Positions 17,160 through 26,792 of a stretch of 64,000 nucleotides of DNA are shown piece by piece. Source of the DNA: Paenibacillus timonensis (GTDB lineage Bacteria > Bacillota > Bacilli > Paenibacillales > Paenibacillaceae); contig NZ_JAKSXN010000026.1 of the NCBI RefSeq assembly GCF_022427145.1, positions 1-64,000 of the forward strand. The letters are read 5' to 3'. A program made the translations under genes and the position numbers. Position 1 is the stretch's first letter, and each line of letters begins with the position of its first letter. The notes under the pieces were generated by a model, which saw only the letters and a list, made by a program, of their open reading frames with translations, searched no databases and was not told the DNA's origin.

Positions 17160-18357
17160 GGGGCTGTTGTTATTGGCCATCCTGTGTGCCGTGTTGCCCC
17201 TGTCCGGCTGCTGGGATGCGGAAGAACTGAACCGGCGGGCCGTCGTCTCCGGGATCGGGATTGATCGGGCACCCGGGGAACAGGAATATCGGGTTTCCTT
17301 TCAAGTCATTATCGCCGATGAAATCTCCGGGAAGAGTGGTAGAGGCGCTACCCCGACGATGGTCTATTCCGCCCAGGGGCGGTCCGTTATGGAGGCGGTC
17401 CGCAAAGTCTCCCTCTTGGTGCCGAGGCTGGTTTCGACGGCCCACACCCGAATCGTGGTCATTTCGGAGGAACTGGCCCGGCAGGGGATTTCCGATATCG
17501 TCGATTTTCTGGACCGGGATTCGGATATCCGCCTTACGACGAAAATCTACATTGCGAAGAACGGCGTTCAGGCGCACGACATCATCTCCGGGCTTACTCC
17601 CATGGGGAAAATCACCGCATACTCGATTGCCCAGAAAACCGAAATGACGGCCCAGGAATTCGGTGCCAATTATCCCATCGAACTGGATGATATCATTCGG
17701 GATTTGCTTGTGCCGGACTCCGGACCTGTGATTAACGGCGTCGATATCTTGGGAAGCGCCAAAGAGGTCGGAAAAAAAAGCAATCTGGAAAAAACGGACA
17801 ACCTCGGGATTATTCGCATGTCCAATTTGGCCCTGTTTAAAGGGGATAAGCTGAAGGGGTGGCTCGACGAGGAAGAGAGCCTGGGGCTGGTCTGGATCAA
17901 GGACAAAATGAACAAGACGCCGATCATCATCGCGCCGGATGGCCTGGGGGAAATCTCGCTCGACGTGCGCAGAAGCAAAACCTCGATACGAGTGATCCCG
18001 AAGGATCCGGAGCATCCCGTCGTCGTCGTAAAAGTAACGGCTCAGCTGTCGATCCGGGAGATGGACAGCACGATCGACCTGCGCGATCCCGCGGCCTTGA
18101 GTGCGCTGGAGGTTTATGTTAACAAGGAGATCGTGAAGAAAATGAAATCGGCCGTCAGCAAGGCCCAGTCCCTGAACAGCGACATTTTTTGTTTCGGGCA
18201 GAAATTTGAACGCCAGCATCCGAAAGCGTGGAAGCAGTTGAAAGGCAAATGGTCCGACCTCTTTCCGAAGCTGGAAGTCGAATATCAGGTCGACTCGATT
18301 GTCCGCAATTCCCAAATGAGGGACCGCTCTTTCAAGTACGATCTGAAGGAAGAATAG
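17149..18357 (+). CDS. Spore germination lipoprotein, Ger(x)C family (operon 1)
   Basis: This 402-residue lipoprotein has signal sequence LLLLAILCAVLPLSGC with the lipid-bearing cysteine in the SGCWDAEEL motif that marks Ger(x)C proteins. It is the C subunit of the germinant receptor on the outer face of the spore inner membrane. Its gene overlaps the A gene by 11 bases and is followed at once by the B gene. Confidence 0.93.
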   Translation: MRNRGLLLLAILCAVLPLSGCWDAEELNRRAVVSGIGIDRAPGEQEYRVSFQVIIADEISGKSGRGATPTMVYSAQGRSVMEAVRKVSLLVPRLVSTAHTRIVVISEELARQGISDIVDFLDRDSDIRLTTKIYIAKNGVQAHDIISGLTPMGKITAYSIAQKTEMTAQEFGANYPIELDDIIRDLLVPDSGPVINGVDILGSAKEVGKKSNLEKTDNLGIIRMSNLALFKGDKLKGWLDEEESLGLVWIKDKMNKTPIIIAPDGLGEISLDVRRSKTSIRVIPKDPEHPVVVVKVTAQLSIREMDSTIDLRDPAALSALEVYVNKEIVKKMKSAVSKAQSLNSDIFCFGQKFERQHPKAWKQLKGKWSDLFPKLEVEYQVDSIVRNSQMRDRSFKYDLKEE

Positions 18358-18371
18358 GAGGCGAGATCAAG

Positions 18372-19475
18372 TTGGAAACCACGAAGTTTAGTCCGCTGCA
18401 ATTTTTCTCCCTGCTGGTCTTGTTTCAGCTCGGAACCGCCCTGGTTGTCAACTTGGGGATGGAGGCGGGCAAGGACGCCTGGATCGCCGTATTATCCGGC
18501 ATGATCATCGGGATGCTGCTATATCTGGGATATGCCTTCCTTTACAACACCTTCCCGGATAAGCTTCCCACCCAGTACAGTCGAATCCTGTACGGCAAAT
18601 ATGTGGGCGGGGCGATCGGCCTCGCCTATTCGGTGTTTTACATGAATAAGGCCTCCCGTGATTTGATGGACGGCGGGTTACTGGTTTTCGCCTCAACCTT
18701 GAAGGAAACCCCGTTGTTCGTCATTAATATGATGATGATCCTAACGATCGTTTACGTGCTGCACAAGGGGATCGAGGTACTGGCCCGTACAGCGTTTATC
18801 CTTCTCTGGATCGTGTTTCTGATCGGAATCGTTATTTTGCTGCTGGTGTTGTTTTCCGGAATCCTGGATTTCGCCCGGATTCTTCCGGTGCTCAGCAATG
18901 GCGTCCAACCCGTACTGAAATCCGTCTATCGTCAAAACTATCAATTTCCGTTCGCGGAAAATATTTGCTTCACCATGCTCATGCCATTTCTGAACAATCA
19001 AAAGGCGGGGGTTCGGGCAGGGCTCATTTCTGTGCTGCTATCCGGGCTCATTCTGTCGGGGACGGTCGTGATTACGATATCGGTGCTTGGCGTGGAAATC
19101 GCGGAGCGTTCGATTTTTCCGCTATTAACGATGGTCGGGAAGGCCTCGATTGCCGACTTTATTCAACGGACGGACATTTTAGTGGTGATGGTGCTGATCA
19201 TCGGCGATTTTTTCAAGATTTCGGTTTATTTCTATGCGGCGGTCATTGGCACTTCCGATCTATTTCATATTCCGTACCGGAAAGTCCTGTATCCGTTAGC
19301 CTTGATCGTGTTGTTTTCTTCGTTGACCATTGCCCGAACCTACAGCGAGCACGTAAAAAAAGGCGGTGACGTGCTGTACATGATGGATCCCTTATTTTAC
19401 GTTGTTCTGCCCGCCGCCTTGATTGTTGCTGCCGCGATTTATCGATTCCGCTCCCGACGGCAGACCGGAACTTGA
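18372..19475 (+). CDS. Spore germination permease, GerAB family (operon 1)
   Basis: This 367-residue protein has about ten helices and belongs to the amino-acid-permease-like GerB family, the ligand-binding membrane subunit of the receptor. I chose the TTG at 18372 because AGGAGGCGAG ends six bases before it and the protein then has the usual length. The gene's last 84 bases overlap the end of a convergent small membrane protein gene. Confidence 0.9.
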   Translation: METTKFSPLQFFSLLVLFQLGTALVVNLGMEAGKDAWIAVLSGMIIGMLLYLGYAFLYNTFPDKLPTQYSRILYGKYVGGAIGLAYSVFYMNKASRDLMDGGLLVFASTLKETPLFVINMMMILTIVYVLHKGIEVLARTAFILLWIVFLIGIVILLLVLFSGILDFARILPVLSNGVQPVLKSVYRQNYQFPFAENICFTMLMPFLNNQKAGVRAGLISVLLSGLILSGTVVITISVLGVEIAERSIFPLLTMVGKASIADFIQRTDILVVMVLIIGDFFKISVYFYAAVIGTSDLFHIPYRKVLYPLALIVLFSSLTIARTYSEHVKKGGDVLYMMDPLFYVVLPAALIVAAAIYRFRSRRQTGT

Positions 19476-19784
19476 ATCGTCTAGCGGCACGGAGGAATCT
19501 TTGTCCGCCATGGCGTGCATGGACCCTCCGTGCAGGCCGGCCCCTTCGCCGGAATTTTGCCCATCCTTCTTCCGCTTGCGGCTGGCGAGGTGCAGGATAT
19601 CCGGAACAACTAGGAACAAGACTAGGAGATAGGCAAAGATCCGCTCGGCAGGATCGGTCAGCGAGTAGTTCCAGTTGATGATAAAGTTATTCCATGGAAG
19701 CCCGATCAGCACGTCGACCCAAACGGTATAGCCTATCGTAAATACGGCGATGAGGAGGGTAATCAGATATTTTCGGATCAACAA
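19392..19784 (-). CDS. Small membrane protein, unknown function
   Basis: I do not recognise this protein of about 130 residues. It has two hydrophobic helices (about 5-28 and 43-66), a basic stretch RKRKK, then a polar Ser/Gly/Asn-rich tail. A TTG at 19784 follows AGGAGG by seven bases, which supports translation. It is convergent with, and overlaps, the gerB-type gene, so mutual antisense effects are possible. The topology recalls small accessory proteins of germinant-receptor loci, but there is no sequence proof. Confidence 0.55.
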   Translation of the reverse strand: MLIRKYLITLLIAVFTIGYTVWVDVLIGLPWNNFIINWNYSLTDPAERIFAYLLVLFLVVPDILHLASRKRKKDGQNSGEGAGLHGGSMHAMADKDSSVPLDDSSSGLPSGAESINRGSNNQGGGQNNVK

Positions 19785-19877
19785 AGAGATTCCTCCTGAT
19801 TCGTAGGTGATGTACAGTCTGGCCTTAGTATGCGGGAAAGGGTGCTGGAACATGCAGGGAAACCGGGGTCAAGGGAA

Positions 19878-19914
19878 TTGACGAATTATAAAATAAGACT
19901 TATACTAATTCTAA
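19878..19914 (+). promoter_or_regulatory. perR promoter with overlapping Per box
   Basis: TTGACG (19878-19883), 17 bases and TATACT (19901-19906) form a good sigma-A promoter. The -10 lies inside TTATACTAATTCTAA (19900-19914), which matches the 15-bp Per box consensus at 12 positions. Autorepression is the likely meaning. Confidence 0.65.
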
Positions 19915-19939
19915 AAACAACTACAGGGATTGATGATAA

Positions 19940-20329
19940 ATGAAAGCCTTAAATTTAACGACTCAGCGCCAGGCGGTGTACGATGTCGTCCGTAACGCCA
20001 CCGACCATCCGACGGCGGCGGAAGTGATGAACCGTTTGGTCGAGCAAGGATATAATTTCGCTTACGGCACGGTCTACAACTCGCTGCGTTATTTGACCGA
20101 CAAGGAACTGATTCGCGAATTGAAGCTGGGCGAGGCGGCCAGCCGGTATGATGCGAAGCTTGACGACCACCAGCATATCTTGTGCGAGGTATGCGGCCGC
20201 GTGGATGAAGTGATGTCTCATGTGCCCGAAGAATGGAACCGTACCGTGGCTAAGGAAACGGGATATGATGTACATCATGCCCACGTCGTATTTGGGGGGG
20301 TGTGTCCGAATTGTCAGCAGAAGAAGTGA
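19940..20329 (+). CDS. perR: Fur family regulator, PerR-like
   Basis: This 129-residue metal-dependent repressor has a winged helix (about 1-80), the metal-site run RYDAKLDDHQH and zinc pairs CEVC and CPNC. It resembles PerR, the hydrogen-peroxide sensor of Bacilli, and a Per-box-like site covers its own promoter. By simple alignment the position of B. subtilis PerR Asp104 (five residues after CEVC) is glutamate here, as in Fur/Zur, so peroxide sensing is not certain. The gene overlaps the next one by 28 bases. Confidence 0.75.
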   Translation: MKALNLTTQRQAVYDVVRNATDHPTAAEVMNRLVEQGYNFAYGTVYNSLRYLTDKELIRELKLGEAASRYDAKLDDHQHILCEVCGRVDEVMSHVPEEWNRTVAKETGYDVHHAHVVFGGVCPNCQQKK

Positions 20330-21126
20330 TTCGGGAAGGAATTTCGGGTAAAACCGTACCTTTCCGCCGGCCGTCCGGCGTCGAGGTTGCCGAGCAAGAG
20401 GACTTGATGCCAGAACGGGTGGCTTGTCCGGTAACGCAGCGCGTCATTCTGGTCAGTCCGTTTCCGAGCGATGTTCATGAACTGGTGCGTGATTTGTCCG
20501 AAAATTGCTTTGACGTTCTCGTGTTCCATCACTGGGAGCAAGGTATTCGCAACGCTTTGGCTGCCGACTTGCTAATCTTCGATTTAACCTCCTACCGGGA
20601 AGACGATGAGATGGCGGCCGTCCGCGCGCTGGTGGGACAGGAAACCGGCGGAACCCCCTCGCTCTTGCTCGTCAAGGAGTCGATGCTGGGACAACTGGAC
20701 CAAGGTTTGATGAATCAAGAGCTCCTGGTTTGGCCAACCCGGCCGATGGAGATCGTATATCATACGCAGCGAATTATCCGCAGCAGCGGCCCTCGGCCGT
20801 TGTCATCCCGTCTGCTCGCCGGCACTTCGCCAGCCATCTTCAAGGACTTATGGATCGACCGCAAGAAGATGGCCGTTTACCGGAGCGGCGCTAAAATCGA
20901 ACTGACCAAAACGGAGTACGAGCTTCTGATCAAGCTACTTGAGCAGGAAGGAACCGTCTTGTCCCGCGAAGAGCTGCTGTCCGAGGTATGGGGGACTTCT
21001 TTTCTTGGCGGCAGCAATGTCGTCGACGTTCATATCAAGAGTCTTCGGAAGAAGCTCGGTGACAAGGCCGCAAGCCCGACCTACATTACCACCGTCCGTG
21101 GCGTAGGCTACCGGCTAGCCGATTAA
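20302..21126 (+). CDS. Winged-helix regulator with pseudo-receiver domain
   Basis: This 274-residue protein has a C-terminal OmpR/PhoB winged helix (about 175-274, ending [15 protein letters not shown]). An N-terminal Rossmann-like domain (about 45-160) resembles a receiver. The presumed phosphorylation aspartate is present in LLIFDLTSY, but the acidic pair after strand 1 reads SPFPSD and the usual lysine position reads VWPTRP, so it is probably not a normal phospho-receiver. A GTG at 20302 is used, overlapping perR by 28 bases; no histidine kinase gene is nearby. Co-expression with PerR suggests a stress role. Confidence 0.75.
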   Translation: MSELSAEEVIREGISGKTVPFRRPSGVEVAEQEDLMPERVACPVTQRVILVSPFPSDVHELVRDLSENCFDVLVFHHWEQGIRNALAADLLIFDLTSYREDDEMAAVRALVGQETGGTPSLLLVKESMLGQLDQGLMNQELLVWPTRPMEIVYHTQRIIRSSGPRPLSSRLLAGTSPAIFKDLWIDRKKMAVYRSGAKIELTKTEYELLIKLLEQEGTVLSREELLSEVWGTSFLGGSNVVDVHIKSLRKKLGDKAASPTYITTVRGVGYRLAD

Positions 21127-21148
21127 TCCATGCTGCATCATGAACGAA

Positions 21149-21178
21149 GCCGTTTGTCGATCCGACAAACGGTTTTTT
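21149..21178 (+). terminator. Terminator after the perR operon
   Basis: CCGTTTGTCG-ATC-CGACAAACGG is a perfect 10-bp stem followed by TTTTTT. Confidence 0.9.
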
Positions 21179-21259
21179 GCGTCTATATTCAAGCCCCGAA
21201 AGAGCGAGTATAATTTAGGCTATAAATCTATTACTCCGTTAAAAAAGGAAGGGTCTGCT

Positions 21260-22510
21260 ATGAAAAAACGCGTAAGGTTATCCCTGTTACTGACAACGAT
21301 ACTGGTAGCGATTATCCCATGTATTCTGGATGTGGTGCTAAACGGTGAAGTCGAATCGACCTGGTACCCGATTGCGGGCATTTCCGTCATACTGGCGGCC
21401 GTAGCCGCCTGGATATCGATTCGCATGATCGCCGTGCCGCTCGATCGTTTGACGGATACCACCAAACAAATCAGCGAAGGGGATTTAACCAAACGCGTAG
21501 ACTATTTGAACCGTCCGGATGAGATCGGCGTTCTTGCCAATCAATTTCAACGGATGGTGGACCATCTGCGGGAAATGATTGCAAGCGTCCGGGATACGAC
21601 GAACCAGGTCGTCACCTCGTCCGAACAATTGTCGGCCGGCGCGGAGCATACGGCGAAAACGATCGAACAGGTAGGCGTAGCCATTCAAGAGATCGCGGTC
21701 AGCAGCGAACGTCAGCTGTCGGAACTGGAAACCGGAGCCCAGGGGATGGGAGAAATGTCCCGCCAGGCCGGTATTATGTCGGAGCAAGTTTATACCGTTA
21801 GCGAAACGATGGAGAAGACGACGGTAGCTGCTGAGGAAGGAAACTCTTCCGTGCTAAGCGTTGTGGAGAAAATGGAACGCATCCAGCAGACGGTTGATGA
21901 GCTGGGAGAGGTTATTCGGACGTTAGGCGAGCATACGGCGAATATCGGAGGCATCGTTGAAGTAATTACGGGGATTGCCCAGCAAACTAACCTGCTGGCG
22001 CTGAACGCATCGATCGAAGCCGCACGGGCCGGCGAGGAAGGCCGGGGGTTTGCGGTGGTTGCTTCGGAGGTACGCAAGCTGGCGGAAGGGTCCGAGCAAT
22101 CCGCGAAGCAGATAGCAGAGCTGATCGGCAGCGTCCAGGCTGAAGTCGAGCGGGCAGTCGTTTCGATGGAGGACGCCAAGCAAGGCGTTCAAGAGGGAAT
22201 TCTCGCCGTCGATACCTCCGGCCGTTCCTTCTCGCGGATTCGCAAAGCGGTTCGCAGCGCCGCTGACAAGATGGAAGGGATCGTCGCGGGCGCTAAAGGG
22301 ATGACGATCGGAACTGAAGTCGCAAAGGAGTCCATTAAGGGGAACCGGCAGGTATCCGAGGAGCTTGTCAGTAAAACGCAGACGATTTCCGCCGCAGCCG
22401 AGGAACAGCTCGCATCCGTGGAGGAGATCGCGGCCTCTGCAGCCAATCTGTCCCGGATGGCCGAACAGTTAAAGGTTATGGTGGACAAGTTTAAGGTGGA
22501 TCGGAAGTAA
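21260..22510 (+). CDS. Methyl-accepting chemotaxis protein with HAMP, minimal sensor
   Basis: This 416-residue chemoreceptor has two close N-terminal helices (about 5-25 and 34-55) with only a few residues between them. A HAMP domain (about 57-110, [18 protein letters not shown]) and the MCP signalling domain with [20 protein letters not shown] follow. It has no extracellular ligand domain, so it probably senses membrane state or energy. The ATG at 21260 follows AAAGGAAGGG. An open frame reaching 21140 crosses the terminator and is not used. Confidence 0.9.
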   Translation: MKKRVRLSLLLTTILVAIIPCILDVVLNGEVESTWYPIAGISVILAAVAAWISIRMIAVPLDRLTDTTKQISEGDLTKRVDYLNRPDEIGVLANQFQRMVDHLREMIASVRDTTNQVVTSSEQLSAGAEHTAKTIEQVGVAIQEIAVSSERQLSELETGAQGMGEMSRQAGIMSEQVYTVSETMEKTTVAAEEGNSSVLSVVEKMERIQQTVDELGEVIRTLGEHTANIGGIVEVITGIAQQTNLLALNASIEAARAGEEGRGFAVVASEVRKLAEGSEQSAKQIAELIGSVQAEVERAVVSMEDAKQGVQEGILAVDTSGRSFSRIRKAVRSAADKMEGIVAGAKGMTIGTEVAKESIKGNRQVSEELVSKTQTISAAAEEQLASVEEIAASAANLSRMAEQLKVMVDKFKVDRK

Positions 22511-22530
22511 TGCTTTAATCTTTTATTCCA

Positions 22531-22563
22531 AGCTCTCCGGCTGGCAGCCGGGGAGCTTTTTTT
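22531..22563 (+). terminator. Terminator after the chemoreceptor gene
   Basis: AGCTCTCCGGC pairs with GCCGGGGAGCT and is followed by seven Ts. Confidence 0.9.
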
Positions 22564-22568
22564 GGTCT

Positions 22569-22597
22569 ACATAGATTTTCCAAAATGGTACATTCTA
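22569..22597 (+). promoter_or_regulatory. Candidate sigma-G promoter of germinant-receptor operon 2
   Basis: ACATA (22569-22573), 17 bases and CATTCTA (22591-22597) fit the forespore sigma-G pattern (-10 CATNHTA; -35 GHATR without the G). It is 45 bases before the GerA-type start, as expected for a gene expressed only in the forespore. Confidence 0.45.
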
Positions 22598-22641
22598 CAT
22601 CATGTCAACGATGAATCGGCAGACCGGCAAGGAGTGTTTCC

Positions 22642-24165
22642 ATGAAGGCCAAGGAACGTAAACAAGAGGACAAAATCAGCCGGGATTTGGCGGAAAATAT
22701 CAAGCAAGTGAAAACCGTATTCCAGGACTGTTCCGACGTCATCTACCGCGAGCTTCAGTTGACTGAGGATCTTCGCGGACTGCTGGTGTACATCGAAGGG
22801 ATAATTAAAGTCGAGGACGTTCAGCAGCACATCCTTCGTCCGTTGATCGAGGGTTTGGCGCAACGCCCGGAAGCGGACGGGGATATTTATCCGTTATCCT
22901 TCACAAGAGTCTCCCTCAGCCAAACGCAAGCGGCCACCGACTGGCCGGCGGTGATTAACGGGGTATTGACGGCGAACGTCGCCATCTTCGTCGACGGCAT
23001 GGATGAGGTGCTTCTGTTCAGCGTAAAAGGCGGTTCGCGGCGGAGCGTCCAGGAGCCGCAGACCGAAGCGGTGATCCGCGGTCCGCGCGAGGGCTTCACG
23101 GAGTCGCTGCGGATCAATACCGCCTTGATCCGGTTCAAAATCAAAACGGAGAAGCTGAAATTACTCGATATGGTGATCGGAAAGGTCACCAAGACGGACG
23201 TCGCGATGGCCTACATCGAAGGCTTGGCCGAGGAGAAGCTGGTCGCGGATGTGAAGGACCGGCTGGAGAGCATCGAGATCGACGGCATTCTGGAAACCGG
23301 ATATATCGAGGAATGGATCGAGGATAATCCTTCCTCCCCGTTTCCGCAGATGCAGTATTCCGAACGGCCCGACTCGGTCGCCGCCCAACTGCTGGAGGGA
23401 AGGATCGCCATCTTTGTGGACGGTACGCCGTTCGTGCTGATCGCGCCGGTGACGTTATGGCAGCTTCTGCAGGCCAGCGAGGATTATTATGAGCGTTATT
23501 TCATCAGTAATATGTTCCGCTGGATCCGCATCTTTTTCCTGTTCCTGGCCTTGTTTCTGCCCAGCTTGTACATTGCGGTAACGACATTCCACCAGGATAT
23601 GCTGCCTTCTACCTTGATCTTGAGCATCGCGGCCTCCCGGGAGGCCATTCCTTTCCCTGCCTTGGTGGAGGCCTTTATCATGGAAATCTCGTTTGAAGCG
23701 TTGCGGGAAGCCGGGATTCGTCTGCCGAAGACCGTGGGGCAAGCGGTCAGCATTCTGGGCGCGCTGGTGATCGGCCAAGCCGCGGTGCAGGCCGGAATCG
23801 TCTCCGCGCCGATGGTGATCGTCGTCTCGCTGACCGGGATCGCATCCTTTACGATTCCCCGGTTCAGTCTCGCGGTGACGGTTCGCATGCTGCGCTTTCC
23901 GATCATGCTGCTGGCCAGCGCATTCGGATTGTTCGGCATCGTGATCGGTGCGATTTGGATCGTCGTTCATTTAACGTAGTTAAAATCGTTTGGCGTTCCC
24001 TATATGAACGGCATCGCCCCTTATGAACCGCAGGATACGAAGGATATCTTCAGCCGGGTTCCGATGTGGAAGATGAAGAAGCGGCCTTCCGATGCCAATG
24101 GGGGCAATGTCCGGCGGATCGGGAAATCTCGGCCATTGGGGAGTGATTCCAATGAGGGGTGGTAG
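22642..24165 (+). pseudogene. Spore germination GerA family A subunit, interrupted by an in-frame amber codon (operon 2)
   Basis: The first 445 codons encode a normal A subunit up to the last membrane helix and stop at TAG 23977-23979. The same frame then continues for 61 codons with (L)KSFGVPYMNGIAPYEP, which matches the C-terminal end of the first A subunit (IRSFGVPYLSPFSP), to TAG 24165. It then overlaps the C gene by 14 bases, just as in operon 1. The stop falls where operon 1 has serine, so one base change (TCG to TAG) or a sequencing error is enough. The truncated form (22642-23979) might still fold. Confidence 0.8.
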
Positions 24166-25378
24166 CATCATCCTTCGAACGGCCGCGTTCCGGCTGCGGC
24201 TTACCCTTGCCGTTCTGCTGCCTTCCCTAGGCCTCACCGGCTGTTGGGATCGCATCGAAGTGAACGATGTGGCCTTTGTCCTGGCGACCTCGACGGATAT
24301 GGAACAGGGCCAAGTTCGCTCCACGGCCCAAATCGCCTTGCCCAGCTCCTTGGGGGGGGCCGGCAGCCAAGGCGGTGGGGGCGGGACATCGGGCAGCAAA
24401 ACGTACTTGATGGTTTCTCAAACGGCGCCTACGCCCTATCAGGCGAATAAGTCCATTCAAAGCAACTTATCACGGATACTCAACTTTTCGCACCGACGCG
24501 TAACGATTATCGGAGAGGAATTCGCCAGATCAGGAATCGGAGGGCTGATCGACGTGTTAGCCCGTTTTCCGCAAAACCGCTTGACCACATATGTGATATT
24601 GAGCCGAGGTCCGGGGTATAAACTGCTAGGGGTCGACGCTCCGATTGAGCAATCCCCTTCGGAAATGATTCGTGAACTGGCCAAGTCGGCTATGAAGGAG
24701 CCGGTTTGTGTCCAAAGCCTGGCGAACACCTTGCTGACCGAAGGCATCGATTTGGCCCTTCCGGTGATGGAAACCAAGGAAAGTGTTCCTCAAAAAGTCG
24801 GCAACGGGCAAAGCTTGATCAAGATAGATGGAATGGGCTTATTTCGCGGCGACAAGCTGTCGGGATATCTTCCTTCGACGCAGGCTCAAATGGCTTTGAT
24901 GGCGATGGGGCAAGCGATGAATCCCAAAGTGACGGTCACGATGAATGAGGAGCGTCCGCATGAGGCGGTTACGGTCGTGTTAACCCAAACCGGTACAAGG
25001 ATCCGACCTCATTTAAAGGGCTCGAAAATTTCGTTTGATGTTGTGGTGAGGGCCAGAGGGTTCGTCTTGGAGAATACGACCCGACAAGATATCCAGTCCA
25101 CGATGATGGAGATCGTAGAGAAAAGCTGCAACGAATATGTGACCGAGGGGATCCAAGCGGCTATTCATGAGGCAATCCGAAAAAACCGGTCCGACATCTT
25201 CGGCTTTGGCGTCGCTTTTAATAACAAGTACCCTTCCGAATGGAAGAGGATTCATCGTCAATGGCATGACATGCTGCCGGAAGTCGACGTGAATGTCCGT
25301 ACGGACATTCATTTGGAAAGCAGTGGAGAATTAATCAACTCGGTTGGAGTGAGGGAGGATCGTCTCGAAAATGACTAG
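24152..25378 (+). CDS. Spore germination lipoprotein, Ger(x)C family (operon 2)
   Basis: This C subunit has 408 residues, with lipobox GLTGC and the GCWDRIEVND motif. The ATG at 24152 follows GGGGAG; a longer frame reaching 24092 lies inside the A gene. It contains a Gly-rich segment (about 68-85) not seen in the paralogue. It overlaps the small downstream gene by eight bases. Confidence 0.9.
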   Translation: MRGGSIILRTAAFRLRLTLAVLLPSLGLTGCWDRIEVNDVAFVLATSTDMEQGQVRSTAQIALPSSLGGAGSQGGGGGTSGSKTYLMVSQTAPTPYQANKSIQSNLSRILNFSHRRVTIIGEEFARSGIGGLIDVLARFPQNRLTTYVILSRGPGYKLLGVDAPIEQSPSEMIRELAKSAMKEPVCVQSLANTLLTEGIDLALPVMETKESVPQKVGNGQSLIKIDGMGLFRGDKLSGYLPSTQAQMALMAMGQAMNPKVTVTMNEERPHEAVTVVLTQTGTRIRPHLKGSKISFDVVVRARGFVLENTTRQDIQSTMMEIVEKSCNEYVTEGIQAAIHEAIRKNRSDIFGFGVAFNNKYPSEWKRIHRQWHDMLPEVDVNVRTDIHLESSGELINSVGVREDRLEND

Positions 25379-25595
25379 TACCCATATCTCGTTTCTGCTG
25401 CTGATCGCTTTCAGCTGCTGGCGGGACAGGGAGGCGCTGCGGGAGGGAGGGGCGCTGAGCCGATGGACATTTTATTTGGTCATCGCGGTGTCCTTCGGGA
25501 TTGTGGTCTATGTAACATGGGCCTCTCGCGTCTTCTATCCGACGGATTGGCTGAGCCGGGTGCTTGGGCCGTTGCTGCCGTTTCATAAACTATGA
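25371..25595 (+). CDS. Small two-helix protein in germinant-receptor operon (D-subunit-like)
   Basis: This 74-residue protein has two hydrophobic segments (about 5-15 and 33-52) and lies between the C and B genes. Some Bacillus germinant-receptor operons encode small two-helix D proteins that modulate germination, and size and position fit. Sequence similarity to known D proteins could not be checked. It overlaps the C gene by eight bases, so it is probably translated. Confidence 0.65.
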   Translation: MTSTHISFLLLIAFSCWRDREALREGGALSRWTFYLVIAVSFGIVVYVTWASRVFYPTDWLSRVLGPLLPFHKL

Positions 25596-25628
25596 AACCC
25601 GACCGAATATGGAGGAGTGTGCCCCGTC

Positions 25629-26705
25629 ATGAAAATAACCAAACGGCAAATCGTTCTGCTCGGGATCCTGTACATCGGATCGATTTCGTACCTGCAGACG
25701 TTCTCTCTAGCGACTCAAGCGGCGCACCAGCACGCCGTAATGAGTTATATCGCGGGCGGGCTGATTAGCCTTACGGCATTGTGGCTGGTGTCCACGACCC
25801 TGAAGCGATTCTCCGATCGCAATTTGCTGCAGGCCCTAACCGGCCGGTTTCCTATTCTCGGCAGGGCGCTGCTGGTACTGTACCTTCTGTTTCTGCTGTT
25901 CGTTTGCGCGAGAGACATCCGAATCATCTCGGATTTCACCAATACGGTGCTGCTCAACCGGACGCCGATCCCGATTCTCGGATTGATGGTTACCGCCACG
26001 GCGGTTTACATTTGCCAGGGGGGAATTCGGGCTTTTCTGGGTCTCAGCGAAATTTACATTCCGATTTTTATCGGCGCTGTGTTTTTTATTGTCTTGGTAT
26101 TGGCGCGTGATCTGCACCTCTCTTACCTGGTTCCTTACTTCTCGCTGGATTGGTCCGGTATCATGAAGGGGACCTGGTTCGTTTTCCCGTATCAGGCCGA
26201 AATCCTGGCGCTTCCGCTCGTGATCTCCGGAAAATATTATAAGGCCACGGCAGGTTATGTCAGCCTAGCCATAGGCAGCGCCTTGATGATGGTGCTGCTG
26301 CTGAATACGCAAATGGTACTGGGCATTCCTTTGGTCGGAAAATTGATTCATCCCGGTTACGAGATGATCCGCCAAATCCAGATCACCGATTTTATCGACC
26401 GCTTCGATTTGCTGTTAATGGCTCTGTGGTATCCGACGGCTTTGGGTAAAATCGCTTTCGATCTCTACGTGCTGTGCTACACCGTGCAAATCGTCGTCCC
26501 CAAGCTGTCCGGCCGCCTGATGACGGCCCCCGCCGGCGCGCTTGCTTTTGCCTGCTCGATCTGGTTCTTCAGAAATGCGCTGCAGCAATTTCATTTTAAC
26601 TTCGTGTTTCCGTTAATTGCTTTCGCTTTTCACATTGCCCTTCCGGTCTTGTTCTTTGCGGTGCTGCGTCCGCGCCGGGGGAAACCGGAACCAAAGGCGG
26701 GCTAA
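25629..26705 (+). CDS. Spore germination permease, GerAB family (operon 2)
   Basis: This 358-residue polytopic protein is of the endospore germination permease family and shows about ten helices. The ATG at 25629 is preferred because GGAGGAG ends 11 bases before it; a GTG at 25617 sits on the ribosome site. It is the last gene of an A-C-D-B operon, an order different from A-C-B in operon 1. Confidence 0.9.
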   Translation: MKITKRQIVLLGILYIGSISYLQTFSLATQAAHQHAVMSYIAGGLISLTALWLVSTTLKRFSDRNLLQALTGRFPILGRALLVLYLLFLLFVCARDIRIISDFTNTVLLNRTPIPILGLMVTATAVYICQGGIRAFLGLSEIYIPIFIGAVFFIVLVLARDLHLSYLVPYFSLDWSGIMKGTWFVFPYQAEILALPLVISGKYYKATAGYVSLAIGSALMMVLLLNTQMVLGIPLVGKLIHPGYEMIRQIQITDFIDRFDLLLMALWYPTALGKIAFDLYVLCYTVQIVVPKLSGRLMTAPAGALAFACSIWFFRNALQQFHFNFVFPLIAFAFHIALPVLFFAVLRPRRGKPEPKAG

Positions 26706-26792
26706 CTCGCATAGGCCGAAAAGGCAATTTACTTCGCCCTCTCCGTCGTATAAGCTGAAGGTAGCTAATAGGATAAACCTGGGAGGGATACA

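Noticed and set aside
17170-18315. A 381-codon open frame on the minus strand
   Set aside because: It is antisense to the Ger(x)C gene of operon 1; the plus-strand gene has clear lipobox and operon support.
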